Assembly (NCBI GenBank): GCA_022495995.1
Contig: JAFEMH010002576.1
Span: forward strand, 248,001-312,000
Direction of reading: 5' to 3'
Length of the DNA stretch: 64,000 bases
Origin: Adenophora triphylla var. japonica
Taxonomy: Eukaryota; Streptophyta; Magnoliopsida; Asterales; Campanulaceae
How positions within the stretch are numbered: position 1 is the stretch's first letter; each line of letters begins with the position of its first letter. The position numbers and the translations under genes were made by a program. The notes below the pieces were generated by a model. That model made no database searches. It worked only from the letters and a program-made list of their open reading frames with translations, and had not been told where the DNA came from. This document shows, piece by piece, positions 45,458 through 56,300 of the stretch.

Positions 45458-45765
45458 TCCCTCCGTCCCAGCGGAGTGTGGATTTTTGGTCAACTTTGAC
45501 CAACTTTGACCAATAATTTAAAAAAATACTCCCTCCGTCCCAGCCTAAGGTTCATACTTTCCTTTTTGGTCCGTCCCAGCCTAAGGTTCATACTTGCTTT
45601 ATAACCTAAAATGGCATGTACTTTTGACAAATATACCCTCACCTATATATGATAATTACCAATAAACCAGTACTTAACAAACCTAAACATAATTATTAAG
45701 TTGTTGTAATACAATACACATTAATTAACTAAACTAACCTCTAACCAACCCACACACCATAGTTA

Positions 45766-46029
45766 ATGTTAGGGATTTCTATCTCCAAAAAACCAAACAC
45801 AGCTCTCAAAAAATCAAACCCACCTGTTGGTCCTGTTCTTCAATTCTTCTCCGATCGTGTCCTCCAGGTCGCCGCGTCTTCTCCGATCATCTCCTCCGAT
45901 GGTCTCCACCGATCGTCTCCTCTTGGTCGCCGTCATCTTCTCCCCCGTTCCTGGTTGTCCTTTCTCCCTTCTTTTCATCTCCACCATCTAAATCCTCCTC
46001 TTCCCCTACCCTCCATCAAAATCCCTTAA
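45766..46029 (+). other. Weak open frame in the mariner-like element
   Basis: An 87-codon frame, CT-rich with repeated CCGATCxTCTCCTCC words. It may instead be the 5' UTR of the frame at 46167. No domain is present. Confidence 0.25.
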
Positions 46030-46166
46030 ACAAAAACCTAAATCGGACAAATCTTTCTCGTTTCAAAAAATTTCAGTCCATTGTTGCTTCTCGTTCTCCA
46101 TAAATACCGATAATTCCAAAACCCCCAATTTTTTTGAAACCCTAATTTACCCTCCGAATTGAATCG

Positions 46167-46469
46167 ATGATGGCTAACGATTTCTCATCTTGTTCCTTAA
46201 CGGACGACTCAAACTTTACTCCATGGTTGTTGTACGTTGACGATACGCCGGTCCAGAAATTATTGGAAGCGTGCGATTCACCGCCGGCCGTTCGAGATTC
46301 ACCGCCGGCCGTTCGAGCTTCACCGCCGGCCGTTCGAGCTTCACCGTCGTCCGTTCGAGCTTCACTGCCGTCCGTTCCAGATTCACCGTCGTCCGTTCCA
46401 GATTCACCGCCGCATCTGGATTTGAATTTAGAAGAGAACGAGAGTACATTTCTTCGGCTTCTTTCTTAA
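46167..46469 (+). CDS. Accessory ORF of the mariner-like element, unknown function
   Basis: 101 codons including stop, convergent with the transposase. An N-terminal part (MMANDFSSCSL... FTPWLLYVDD) is followed by six and a half 7-residue repeats of SPPAVRA/SPSSVPD type from a 21-bp DNA repeat, then HLDLNLEENES. LDLNL fits the LxLxL pattern of plant EAR repression motifs, which is only a pattern match. A GTAAGT donor-like site follows at 46524, so it may be a first exon. It could be a captured host fragment or a chance frame; GC content is higher than around it. Confidence 0.4.
   Translation: MMANDFSSCSLTDDSNFTPWLLYVDDTPVQKLLEACDSPPAVRDSPPAVRASPPAVRASPSSVRASLPSVPDSPSSVPDSPPHLDLNLEENESTFLRLLS
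46275..46415. repeat. 21-bp coding minisatellite, 6.7 copies
   Basis: The unit GATTCACCGCCGGCCGTTCG plus A starts at 46275, 46296, 46317, 46338, 46359, 46380 and 46401. All copies are exactly 21 bp, so the frame is kept. Confidence 0.97.
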
Positions 46470-46696
46470 TTGGGTTCCTTCAGTGAAATTGGTGTATCCA
46501 GCTTCTATCTTTGAAGAAACTTAGGTAAGTTTAATTTTGTTTAAATTTGTTGATTACAAAATGTTGAAGTTGGGTGCCCTGGTTTAAATTTGTTGAGTAC
46601 AAAATGTTTACAATTGCTATATTCACACAAACTTGTCTTCACAAAAACATACTGATTGATGTTCATAGCATTTAGCCTAAAATGTTTACAATTGCA

Positions 46697-46936
46697 CATA
46701 AACTTGTCTGCACACTTTCTTTACACTTGTCTGCAAAAAAACATTCTTCACAAAAACTTGTCTGCACAAAAGCTATCTTCACTAAAACTTGTCTTCACTA
46801 AAACTTTCAATCTTCACATAAACTTGTCTGCACACTTTCTTTACACTTGTCTGCAAAAAAACATTCTTCACAAAAACTTGTCTGCACAAAAGCTATCTTC
46901 ACAAAAACTTGTCTTCACTAAAACTTTCAATCTTCA
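46697..46936. repeat. 120-bp tandem duplication at the transposase 3' end
   Basis: ATAAACTTGTCTGCACACTT and the rest of a 120-bp unit occur at about 46697 and 46817, nearly identical. The second copy runs into the last codons of the transposase (stop at 46927-46929). Confidence 0.9.
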
Positions 46937-48273
46937 CATAAACTGTATCCCATCTCCCCCATTAGCTCGTTGATCCCATTTGTTTGGTCATGTTCCATTA
47001 GGTACTCCACACACTCCATAACAAGATCATTGTCTACAATTAAATCTCTAGGAAGTTGTCCGATTCTTTCTAATGCACCTTTGGCCAAATGAGGCAGGTT
47101 ATAGTCATTTCCCCCCTTTGTCTTCATTATCTCTATCATACATGCTTGTAAAGATATAAAAATCTTGTTCAATGATGATGCATCTAACTTTTCATAAGCT
47201 TCAGTAACTGCCTTCATTAGTTCATCTAGAGTATGGGCAGCAGTTTCTTCCTGCAATGATTGAATTGCCCTAAAAAAACCCAAGTCGAGTACATTAAGGT
47301 CGGGTGAGTTAGGTGGTTGACAAACTAGGGTAATGTTAAACCCATCTGAACTTGCAGCAGCCCTAAAGTCCACATCTTCGTTGCTTATATGTGGCTTAGC
47401 ATTGTCTTGTTGAATTCTTATGTTCTTGCTTGCATTTGGAGGCCATAACTGTTTGATAGCCGGTATGATCTTATTGATTAGGGTGTCTTTAATCACTGCC
47501 TTTGTGATTGACTCAATGGGTTTTGTCACTAGAGTTCCCTTTTCCCTGTTTTTGCTATTCCTTTTGGCTGGCTCCGAGAAAGTAAATGGAATTATCCCTA
47601 GTTTTCCATCAAAAATTACCTCTCTCTCACTCCCAAACAAAGGCCTGCCTACTACACATATAAACATAATTTTTGGGAAGAATTTTTTTGATTTGCAAGA
47701 CCTATATGGATTAGTTTCCTCGGGCATCAAGTAATACTTCGCAGTTGCACGTGATAAATAAAACCATTTCTCATCCATGTGCACATCATAAGTCATGTCC
47801 TTGAATTTTGTTAAATCTAACACACTATCATGCATCAATTTAGAAAGTGAGAATTGTAACCTTTGGTATTTGTTGGCTTGTGTTAGTTGTGGCTTGATGG
47901 CATTTGAGTGCCTTCTTATAACTCCAGTTTTTGCCCATCTACCCACTGTACTCTTGCCTACACCAAGTTTTTGAGATAATCTTCTTAATGTAGATCTTGA
48001 ATTGAGGGGAATTTCCATGACTGTTGCACCATTTATTTCCTTTTTATTATGGCACAACCTTCCATGCCTTTTTTTCATGACATTAATTGGCAAACCTGAT
48101 GCTCTTTGTTTTCTTGCTATTGCCCAGATTTTCTCAACTGTACGAGCACTTACTCCCCACTTTTTGGAAGCTTCATCAACTTTTTTGTGCATAACCTGCC
48201 CTCCCTTTTGATTCTCCAACAGAAATTCAGCAATACATTGCCTTTCTTCATCAAGCAGATTTTTGGTTCTCAT
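46927..48273 (-). CDS. Mariner-like transposase (DD39D), intact
   Basis: 448 codons, uninterrupted. N-terminal helix-turn-helix segments (about 35-55 and 95-118, the latter LRRLSQKLGVGKSTVGRW) serve DNA binding. The DDE catalytic residues are Asp167 (HMDEKWFY), Asp290 (IQQDNAKPH) and Asp330 (LNVLDLGFF). Exactly 39 residues separate the last two, the plant MLE signature. QPPNSPDLNVLD is the typical plant block before the third Asp. It should cut at the TIRs of this element and possibly of the related MITEs in the nucleus, and insert at TA. The start is 425 bp inside the right TIR, leaving room for a promoter. No disabling change is seen. Confidence 0.95.
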   Translation of the reverse strand: MRTKNLLDEERQCIAEFLLENQKGGQVMHKKVDEASKKWGVSARTVEKIWAIARKQRASGLPINVMKKRHGRLCHNKKEINGATVMEIPLNSRSTLRRLSQKLGVGKSTVGRWAKTGVIRRHSNAIKPQLTQANKYQRLQFSLSKLMHDSVLDLTKFKDMTYDVHMDEKWFYLSRATAKYYLMPEETNPYRSCKSKKFFPKIMFICVVGRPLFGSEREVIFDGKLGIIPFTFSEPAKRNSKNREKGTLVTKPIESITKAVIKDTLINKIIPAIKQLWPPNASKNIRIQQDNAKPHISNEDVDFRAAASSDGFNITLVCQPPNSPDLNVLDLGFFRAIQSLQEETAAHTLDELMKAVTEAYEKLDASSLNKIFISLQACMIEIMKTKGGNDYNLPHLAKGALERIGQLPRDLIVDNDLVMECVEYLMEHDQTNGINELMGEMGYSLCED

Positions 48274-48866
48274 TGGAAGCTGCTTTTGTGTAACTATTGT
48301 AATTAATCACTGCAGGTAGTTATGGTATTTATAGTGGGGATTAAATGTAATGTTTAAATTTCCCTCCAACTTGAATTTATTAATTTTCCCTCCATCTGGG
48401 TTTGTTAATTCTTCTTTGTAAGTTCTTGAATTTTGTATACAGTGGAGTAGATAATTTGATTTGAGATGGAAATTGACTTTCCCTCCAAAAGTACTTGGTG
48501 CCTGCCTTGTTTGTGACTGTGGCGTGTCAGGGCTTCCAAGTTTGTTCCCCAGTTAGTTTATAAGGATGGTTAAGCTTTTAATTAAAAATTTCCCTCTCCT
48601 CTTAATTTACCCCACTTGCATTTCTTTATTGAAAATTTAATCTTTTCTTAATCTCCGTGTAAAGTCAAAGTGTGAACCTTAGGCCGGGACGGAGGGAGTA
48701 ATAATGATCCTAATAAAAATCCAAAAAATGTTATTGTTAATATTATTAAGCGTGATATAATAACAAATTTTTAAATTTTTATTAGGATCATTATTATTTA
48801 TTTAAATTATTGGTCAAAGTTGGTCAAAGTTGACCAAAAATCCACACTCCGCTGGGACGTAGGGAG

Positions 48867-49270
48867 TATTTGTTAAGTTCACTGTTATTTTTTGTCAAGT
48901 TCATAGTTGTTTTAGTCCTTTATGGCCTCTATTTTTGTAATTTTATGAGATTATTTGACATATTTGTTATGTTCACAATTGTTTTTACTTAAGTTCACTG
49001 TTGTTTTTGTTAAGTTCTCAGTTGTTTTAGTCCTTTATGGCCTCTATTTTTGCAATTTTAGGAGATTATTTGACATATTTGTTATGTTAACAGTTGTTTT
49101 TACTTATGTGCATTGTTGTTTTTTGTTAAGTTCACTATTGTTTTAGTCCTTTATAGCCTCTATTTTTGCAATTTTATGAGATTATTTGACATATTTGTTA
49201 TGTTCTCAGTTGTTTTTACTTAAGTTCACAATTGTTTTTAATCTTTTTGGCCTCTATTTTTTGCTTTTTT
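48867..49270. repeat. 116-bp tandem array, about 3.4 copies
   Basis: TATTTGTTATGTT followed by CACAATTGTTTTTACTTAAG-like sequence recurs at 48960, 49076 and 49192 (period 116). It includes TAGTCCTTTATGGCCTCTAT in each unit. It continues the array left of 45457. Confidence 0.9.
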
Positions 49271-50480
49271 TATGAAAACCTCGAATGATGAATCAAAATT
49301 GAAAATATATATTCAACTCATGACACTTTCATCCTAGAAATCAAATCGATATGGGGTTTTTGTGTCTTATCGAATCACACGTATAGATATTGATAACACA
49401 CATTGACATGTTTTTATTAAGTTCACAATTTTTTTTAGTTAAATTCACGAATGTTTTTATTAAGTACATTGCTTTTTCAGTGAAGAAGGTGAAGGTGAAG
49501 AAGGTATTAGGACATGGAAGCATTAAACAAGCAAACAAATAGCATAAAATAATCAATGAAAAATTCTTTTGTTGTTCTCCATTATACATCAAAAATACTA
49601 AAAATAAATTCTATAACGAAATTCTAGTAAGAGAATTTGATTCCCTAAATGAAAATCATCGCCTTCGTCGTGGAGTTCACTGTGGAGCGTGAATTATTGA
49701 TTGAATTGATAGATCTTTCTCGTTGGCTTGATCAGACATGATGAAATGCGGAAATTGAGATATGCCGAGAGAATTGATAAATCGATTGGGAGAGATTCGT
49801 TGAAAAGTCAAATGTCTCATCGCCAATTGAGATCCACCATGGTGAAACTGACACCGCCAGTGGGTTTCAGTCGGATAATTTGTTGAAAGGCAGGAGAATT
49901 CGTTGAAGGATTTGGATATGGTGTTGGAACAGTACAGTGCTTTTTAAGTGAAGAAGGTTGAGGCCTGAGGGAGAGTCGGCGGGGAGGTCGTCAGAGGGGA
50001 GGGAAGAATTGCCGGAGGGGAAGGGTTACCGGAAGGGATAGTAGAGAGAGAAAGTGAGAGACGAAAGAGAGAGGGGGATGATTTTTTATTTTTGGGTAAG
50101 GGGTAGTTTGGGTAGCGAAGGATTAGGTGGAATTTTGATTATAATGCCAGATTAGTTGGTTAAATTCCAAAATACTTATCTAAATTGATCTTTTCATATG
50201 GGGCGAAGGACCCAGCGGTAATTTTCCCTTAATAATTTTAATTTTCCAAACATAGTTGGTCGTGTATCCAATTTTAAGATTACAATCTTAACATGATAGG
50301 CTTGTGTTTATAATGACGGGGTAAAAGACCAAAGTATTCCCATACTAAAATTGAATATGTGGTTTTTAAGGAAAAGGAAAGTGTTTTTTTATAAGTATGA
50401 AAAGTAAATTATGAAATAGAAAATCGGGTATGAGATTTTGTTGTGAGTGTGATAAGCGTGTGTCATAACATTTTGGGTAA
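49271..50480. other. Intergenic, no gene
   Basis: Scattered short words from the neighbouring array up to about 49480, then unremarkable sequence with a purine-rich stretch at 49960-50080. No supported frame. Confidence 0.5.
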
Positions 50481-50829
50481 TAAGCATGTCAATTGTGCGG
50501 ATTGGATCGGGTTGTATCGGATTAGCGAGTTTAAAAGGGTCAACCCGATACAACCCATTTAAGTTGTCGGGTCTAATGGGTCGGGTTGAAACATGTCAGA
50601 TTGGCGGATTGAGACGGGTATATCCGTTTATTTTTTAATGCTTTAAACTCATTAATTTTGACTATTTATGACTACGAGTTGAAACGGGTCGGGTCGATTT
50701 GTTAAGCTTATCGAGTTGGGATTGGTGACCCGTTTCAACCCGCTAACTTAAATAGGTTGGATTGGGTCGAGTAGTTATTAGGTTGAATTGGGCGGGTTAG
50801 TGGGTAACGGGTCGAAATTGACAGGCCTA
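50481..50829. mobile_element. hAT-like non-autonomous element (GGGTCGGGTTG type)
   Basis: The right end GTCGAAATTGACAGGCCTA and left end TAAGCATGTCAATTG are roughly inverted. The interior is full of GGGTCGGGTTGAAACG words. The ends resemble those of the hAT element at 57861-61030. Flanking 8-bp duplication is imperfect (GGTAA shared). Confidence 0.55.
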
Positions 50830-51229
50830 GGTAAGTTTATGGGACGCTAAAAAAAATTGTTACATTTATTATGAGTAGGAGGAAGAAGTAGTTGCGAAGT
50901 CATGATATTTTGAAATTGGATGGTCTAGATCTAGCGAAAGATATTTTTAATATATTGTCCCCAAAAATACGGGACTTTGGAAAGAAATTAGATTCAAATT
51001 TTTATTTTTACTGAAAATGATGTGAAAATAAGAAAAGATTTAGTTGTGTATTTTAGCAACCATGTCAAGTAGTGTAGTTCGTTAAAATTTTCATTGACAA
51101 TTAATGGATGGACGGTTAAGTTTTTTTGGGAACAACAAATGGAAGCTCATCTCATTCATCTGTTTGAATAATTTGCAAATCTAGAAAATCAATCTGCTAA
51201 CATATTAGCAACATCCGGTTGAAAAGAGT

Positions 51230-51370
51230 AAGTTTTGGGAGAAACCAGTTTCTCCATAAATTATAAAAAGTCCAATTTTTTTCAACTTGCAAATATTTGA
51301 CGAATATAAGAGCAGTTTAAAAAAACAGGATTTTTTATAACTTAGGGAGAAACTAGTTTCCCCCAAAATA
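51230..51370. repeat. GGAGAAAC-GTTTCTCC palindromes
   Basis: GGGAGAAACCAGTTTCTCCA at 51237 and GGGAGAAACTAGTTTCCCCC at 51344 flank about 90 bp. The same motif borders the element at 43130-43625. Confidence 0.7.
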
Positions 51371-51458
51371 TTGTGGGTTGAAAAATGGCATTAACCGGAT
51401 CAACGTTCAGCCACGCGACGCTGAATGAAAGTTATTGATCTTTCTTTCTTGGATCAAT

Positions 51459-51985
51459 TATCCCACATTGGTAATTAACTAGTTAATCATTTACTTTATA
51501 AATATTTCGGGTCATTTCTTTTATTTTCAATTGATTTTGATATGAAACCTCAGACTTTATCATATTATCAAAGCAGACCCGTTACACGTGCATGTCAATA
51601 ACCCACGATATTGCTATGCGCCACCCGATTAATAAGTTCACGTTTTAAGCATTGACAAAGCCCCCTACATGTGAAGGGGCGTGTTAAAGATATTATTATA
51701 TATCGGGTATTGACGAACCTTTCATATGACATATAAATATCTTGGGTCACTCCCATTAACATCAATTGGTTTTAAGATTTAACCTCATACTTTAAGGTGG
51801 TATCAGAGCTAACACTTTGCACGTGCAAGCCCAAAAGATACCCACGATGTTCTATCCACACGTCACCCAATTATATGTCCATGCGTAAGCACAAAAAAGT
51901 AGGCTACGCATGAGGGGGAGTGTTAGAACAATTATTCCATATCAAAAATTAACTAGACAAACATTGAATATATAACGTTGCAACG
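51459..51985 (+). mobile_element. Tandem TRIM (LTR-internal-LTR-internal-LTR)
   Basis: Two units with a period of about 235 bp. Unit 2 has an LTR from TGTTAAAG (51682), a primer site TGGTATCAGAGC (51798-51809), an internal part with CACGTGCA and ACCCACGAT words, a polypurine tract GAGGGGGAG (51912-51920) and the next LTR start TGTTAGAA (51921). Unit 1 shows the same parts with a decayed primer site near 51562 and GTGAAGGGGCG at 51671. No coding is present; the first and last LTRs look truncated. Confidence 0.75.
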
Positions 51986-53352
51986 CAAACTACAAACAAA
52001 CCACAGGATACCAACATTTTTAATTTTAAAGTTGATAAAGCTTTTTTTTTTTGTTTTTTTTTTTTTTTTGTTTAAAAAGAGGTTGATAAAGCTTTTGAAT
52101 TGTTTTCGACACGCCACACTGATTTATTTTATTTCAAGGAATTGACAGAAGAAAATTATATGGATTTAACGTGAGTTGCAGTTTTTATTTTTTATGTACA
52201 ATCTAACATTCCTTGTTTAATACTCCTCAGTGACCATGTCAAATTAAGGATGACATAGATGATCAAATATACATACCATAAGAATTTGTGGCCTTCAAGG
52301 TGTGTGAGAAGCCATAAAAACTGAGAATTTGTACCCCTTCAATTCAAGATCTCTTGTTGAGGCTCAATGAAAAGCTTTGGCTATTGCTACACCTATCTCC
52401 TCAAGTTGGCACTTAAGGGTTTCATATTAACGACGGGGGACAGTTTACAAACTGTATAGCAGTCAGGCGAGCTCAGACACTTGTAATCAATGCAGAAATG
52501 TTTGAATCAAACCTAACACGAGTTACAAATTATACTAGACTAGATGCATGTTATAATAATAAGCTAATCTAATTTTCATGTCGTTTGAATTCTCTTATTA
52601 TAATATCTTATAGAATATGAATGAAGCAAATTGGAGATTCTCTTGACTACTAAACTATAATTCACTTTAAATTTTCTTTTTTCTTCTCTGTTTTCTCTCT
52701 CAATTTTCCCCTTTTTTCAAAGCTGTGTGATCTTTGATCGATGCTTAATAATTTCTCATTAGAGGAACTTTGATTCAATTCTAGTAGGTGCATATATATG
52801 GAAATCTTTTGTGTGTATATTTTTTTTTAGAAAAAGGAAATTCTAATAATTTTTGTTATATCCTATGATGCTCAAACTATTTGGTTTATCCCGTGACTCT
52901 TGTCAATAAGACTTAAATAGGAGTATCTGATACGGGTACGACGGGTTAAAGCAAAGATTCCGAGAATCAGAGGTTATATCTAGGAGATTCGCACCCTATT
53001 CAACCCATAAAAACACAGCACAATGTATCAAAATCATAGAACTTAAGCCAAAACAACACTTACAATAGACAGGATTATCATATAAATACATCATACAAAT
53101 CAACGACGAAAATACATTACGAAACAAAGATACAAGGACACAACAAATACATTAACAATACAACCTAGCAGACATTCAGATCAAACACCCTACACAGGGT
53201 TAAGATCGTTTTACCTGGCGAGAATGGACAAACGCGACATCCTTCATGACAGAAGGAATTATTCTGAGTCTTTATTTTATGAATCGACTGAAAAAAAAAC
53301 ACACATAGAAACACATACTGCAAGTCTGCAAGAATCCTCCACCGTCGTCTTT
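51986..53352. other. Intergenic / 3' flank of lipoxygenase B
   Basis: No gene supported. T-rich tracts lie at 52041-52070. Sequence near 52920-53220 may belong to the lipoxygenase 3' region, but nothing defines it. Confidence 0.5.
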
Positions 53353-56300
53353 TCATATAGAAATACTATTCGGAACCCCCCTCAAAGTCACCCCTTGCTC
53401 AGAAAACGGCTTCAAAAGTGTATACGGAACCACCCCAGCGCCATTTCTGTTCTTGAGTTTGGTGTCAATATTTCGCTGATCAATAATAACATCGAACTCC
53501 TTGATTTTCAAATGAAATTTTTCAAAAGCGTGTTTTATAGCTGGATCTGCTTCCCATGATGGCTCTAAAGTCGCCCCAATATATTCTTCCTCTGGAGAAT
53601 GGTTTGATAGCACGTCTAAAACAGCCATGACTGTAGTAGCTTGAAGCTTTGAAGGGAAACATTGCATCAGAAGATCCTCAGGCCTTTTCAAGAAGTTTTC
53701 CCATGTACTATCATCTGGATCTTCGTCAGGCATATTTGTTCGACAAATGGTTGGCCTGTTGGGGAAATAACCGGCAAAATCGTATTGACCAAAGTTGACT
53801 GCAGTGTGGTGAGCAGAGGTGACCCAAGTTATTGTCGACGCGATGTTTATTAAGTCATCTGGGGTTGTCAGTTTAGGCCACCATGGTTCGTCCTTCAAGT
53901 CCCCGTGTCCAACTGTTCTTATTTCTGTCCACCATTGTTGTAGCTCGAGATCATTTTCTACGTGACTTGCATCTGGATAATAATGGTTTACGTAGTCGCT
54001 AACCCATTCTTTGATAGCATCCCAAAGGACAAGAGCGTCATTAGCAAATGGGTAGTCTTCAATTGCTAGTTTCAGACCATGTGGTGCGCTTGGATCCTCA
54101 ACAGCAATGCCCCTGTGAATTTAAATATGGTAAATTTTTATGCAAAAATAAATTAAGAAAATCTATGTATGAGATGTTTGTCAACTCCACCTTCTAATTA
54201 GGTCAGCAGGTAGAGACTCATCATCGAAACGCCATTTTGCCTTGTAAATTGCAGAGGAAATCTGCATGCAGTACTCGCGAGGAGAGAAAGTTGATTCAAT
54301 AATTCCATGTGCATTAATGAGGAGAAGTCGCGCCAAGGAATTAATCATCATTGTGTAGCGGAGATGAGGTTTAAGCAGCCTGTAAATCGGGTGCATCGTG
54401 CTAAGTTGCCGATTGGTTGCAATTATGTAAGGCTCTGTTACACAATGAGTACGTAACCTGCAACATTAATCACAATGAAATCACCATAAAAATATTTGGT
54501 TAAACAACATCAAAAACAAGCATATAATTACATGTTTGCCAATGTGAAAGAAGGCAAAAATTTTATATCGGCCTCACCAGTGGCTATGTAGCTGATGAAA
54601 ACCAGAGTCGTGAGCCAGGACATGAGCCTTAGCGAACCTCCAGAGCCAATGGCCTGTTGCATCCCAACATGGTGTGTAAACACCCTTCCATTGTGGTTTC
54701 CCATTTCCTGGTGGCCGAGTCAACTCAATGGCTAGAGGCCTTAGGGTTCCGCCAGGAGTTAGGAACATTAGTGTTCTTGATCCGTACAAGGTTGTTCTTT
54801 CAATCGCTCTAACTTTGTTTACGTATGGTAAGAAGAGATCATGGTAATCCAAGATGAAGAGTTTATTTTTCTTTATCGCCTGCAATTATATAAACATGTT
54901 ATACATCATGAACAAGTTACGTTGGATCGTGATATGATCAATGAAGTGTTTTTGCTTACTTCCTCAACGGTCATGAAGCCTCTGATCTCTTTCTCGATTA
55001 GCTCCGTTGTGATTCCTGATTCAGCGGGTCCGTAAATAGCAGGGTCGAGTTTACTGACAATTGGCCATTCCTGTAAAATATTTAACATGCATGAGAATAT
55101 TGTTTTAAGGAACCATTTATGTTTATTTGACTTTTATGAGTTAATGAGATGATTCAATGGTCGCGATCAAATCGTGTCAAAGTGATGTAGTAATGCAATC
55201 CTAGTGGTTGTGGCCGCAAAACATTACCTTGACCAACTCTATGCAAACAGGGTTGAGACCAGCAAGCATTTGCCTACAAAATTCCTCATCTCTAAACCAA
55301 GAAAATTTGTCCCCTGTAGTTATAATACACAACAAATTACAAAGAAAAAAAAAAAAAACCTCAAATACGCACACAATGCAGTATTTATAATATGCTTACT
55401 GTCGATTGTCTCGGGGGTCTCGAATTTCAAAACACTGTTTTTGGCATCTTCAGCAGCTTTGATGATTCGAGGAACAACCGTTAGAAGACTACTTTTCAAG
55501 TCCGGCACATGAACTCCTTCGTTATAAAGCACATCTATTTCTGTGAAGTATGGAAATCCACTGTGGTAATCTGTGAAGATAGATTCTATTCCCGGAACTA
55601 TAGCATGCAAGACGTTATACAACGTTGTTGCTCCAAAAGTTTCAAACTTAATTGCTGAAAAGTTTTCATCCCTCGGAACGTAAAAGATTATATCCTTCCT
55701 TGTCTCCGTCTTGTTATCTGCAATGTTTCATAAACGTACAAATAAGTAAACCTACATTCTTTAGATGAAATAGGAAAAAAAATCTAGTGCAAGAAAATAT
55801 TGGTACCTATGTGAGAAATGGGGCGACCGGTTCTGACACGCCTAGGGTAGGGATGTTCGGGCCCACCTAGGACTGGTCTTTCCCATCCGAAGGTAGGGAT
55901 GCCGAGATCATTATAGGTATCGTAATCGTAAATCCTTTCGCCATCTTTGCGCTCTCCTTCCCCATTTCCCCGAAGTTCAAGCAGATCTTTCTCCCTTAGC
56001 GACCTTACGCCATTAGGTGTTTGCGAAGGTAGGTACGACTACATCCAATTCAAACAATTATGCAACAAAAAATAAATTATTGATCAAGAACAAAAATACA
56101 TATTTATTTTGGGACGGAGCGGAGGGAGTATGAATATTGACCTTGGTAGGGAAGAAAACTCTCTTGTGATCAGGGAATTCCTTGATGGATTGGACAAAGG
56201 ACTCACAACTGATTATAAAAGTGTCACCAATGACAATGTCCTTAATGAAAAGCTCTTTATGGAGTTCATTCTCAATCACAACTGCACCAATCTCTCCAAA

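Larger units (their letters stand above)
45529..48698 (-). mobile_element. Complete mariner-like (Stowaway-related) element, 3170 bp
   Basis: TIRs CTCCCTCCGTCCCAGCCTAA and (inverted) CTCCCTCCGTCCCGGCCTAA, each flanked by TA (45527-45528, 48699-48700). At the left end GTCCCAGCCTAAGGTTCATA is repeated 36 bp further in. It holds an intact transposase on the minus strand and a second open frame on the plus strand. The TIR matches the MITEs across the window, so it is a plausible source of movement for them. Confidence 0.94.
45458..48866. mobile_element. Outer Stowaway-type MITE split by a mariner-like element
   Basis: Ends CTCCCTCCGTCCCAGCGGAG and CTCCGCTGGGACGTAGGGAG, flanked by TA at 45456-45457 and 48867-48868. 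Without its insert it is about 237 bp (45458-45528 plus 48701-48866) and almost wholly palindromic (TTGGTCAACTTTGACCAA and its complement). Confidence 0.93.

Noticed and set aside
48869..49270. CRISPR-like array or gene in the 116-bp repeats
   Set aside because: Whole units repeat without unique spacers, in a plant nuclear context; the small ORF there is a repeat translation.
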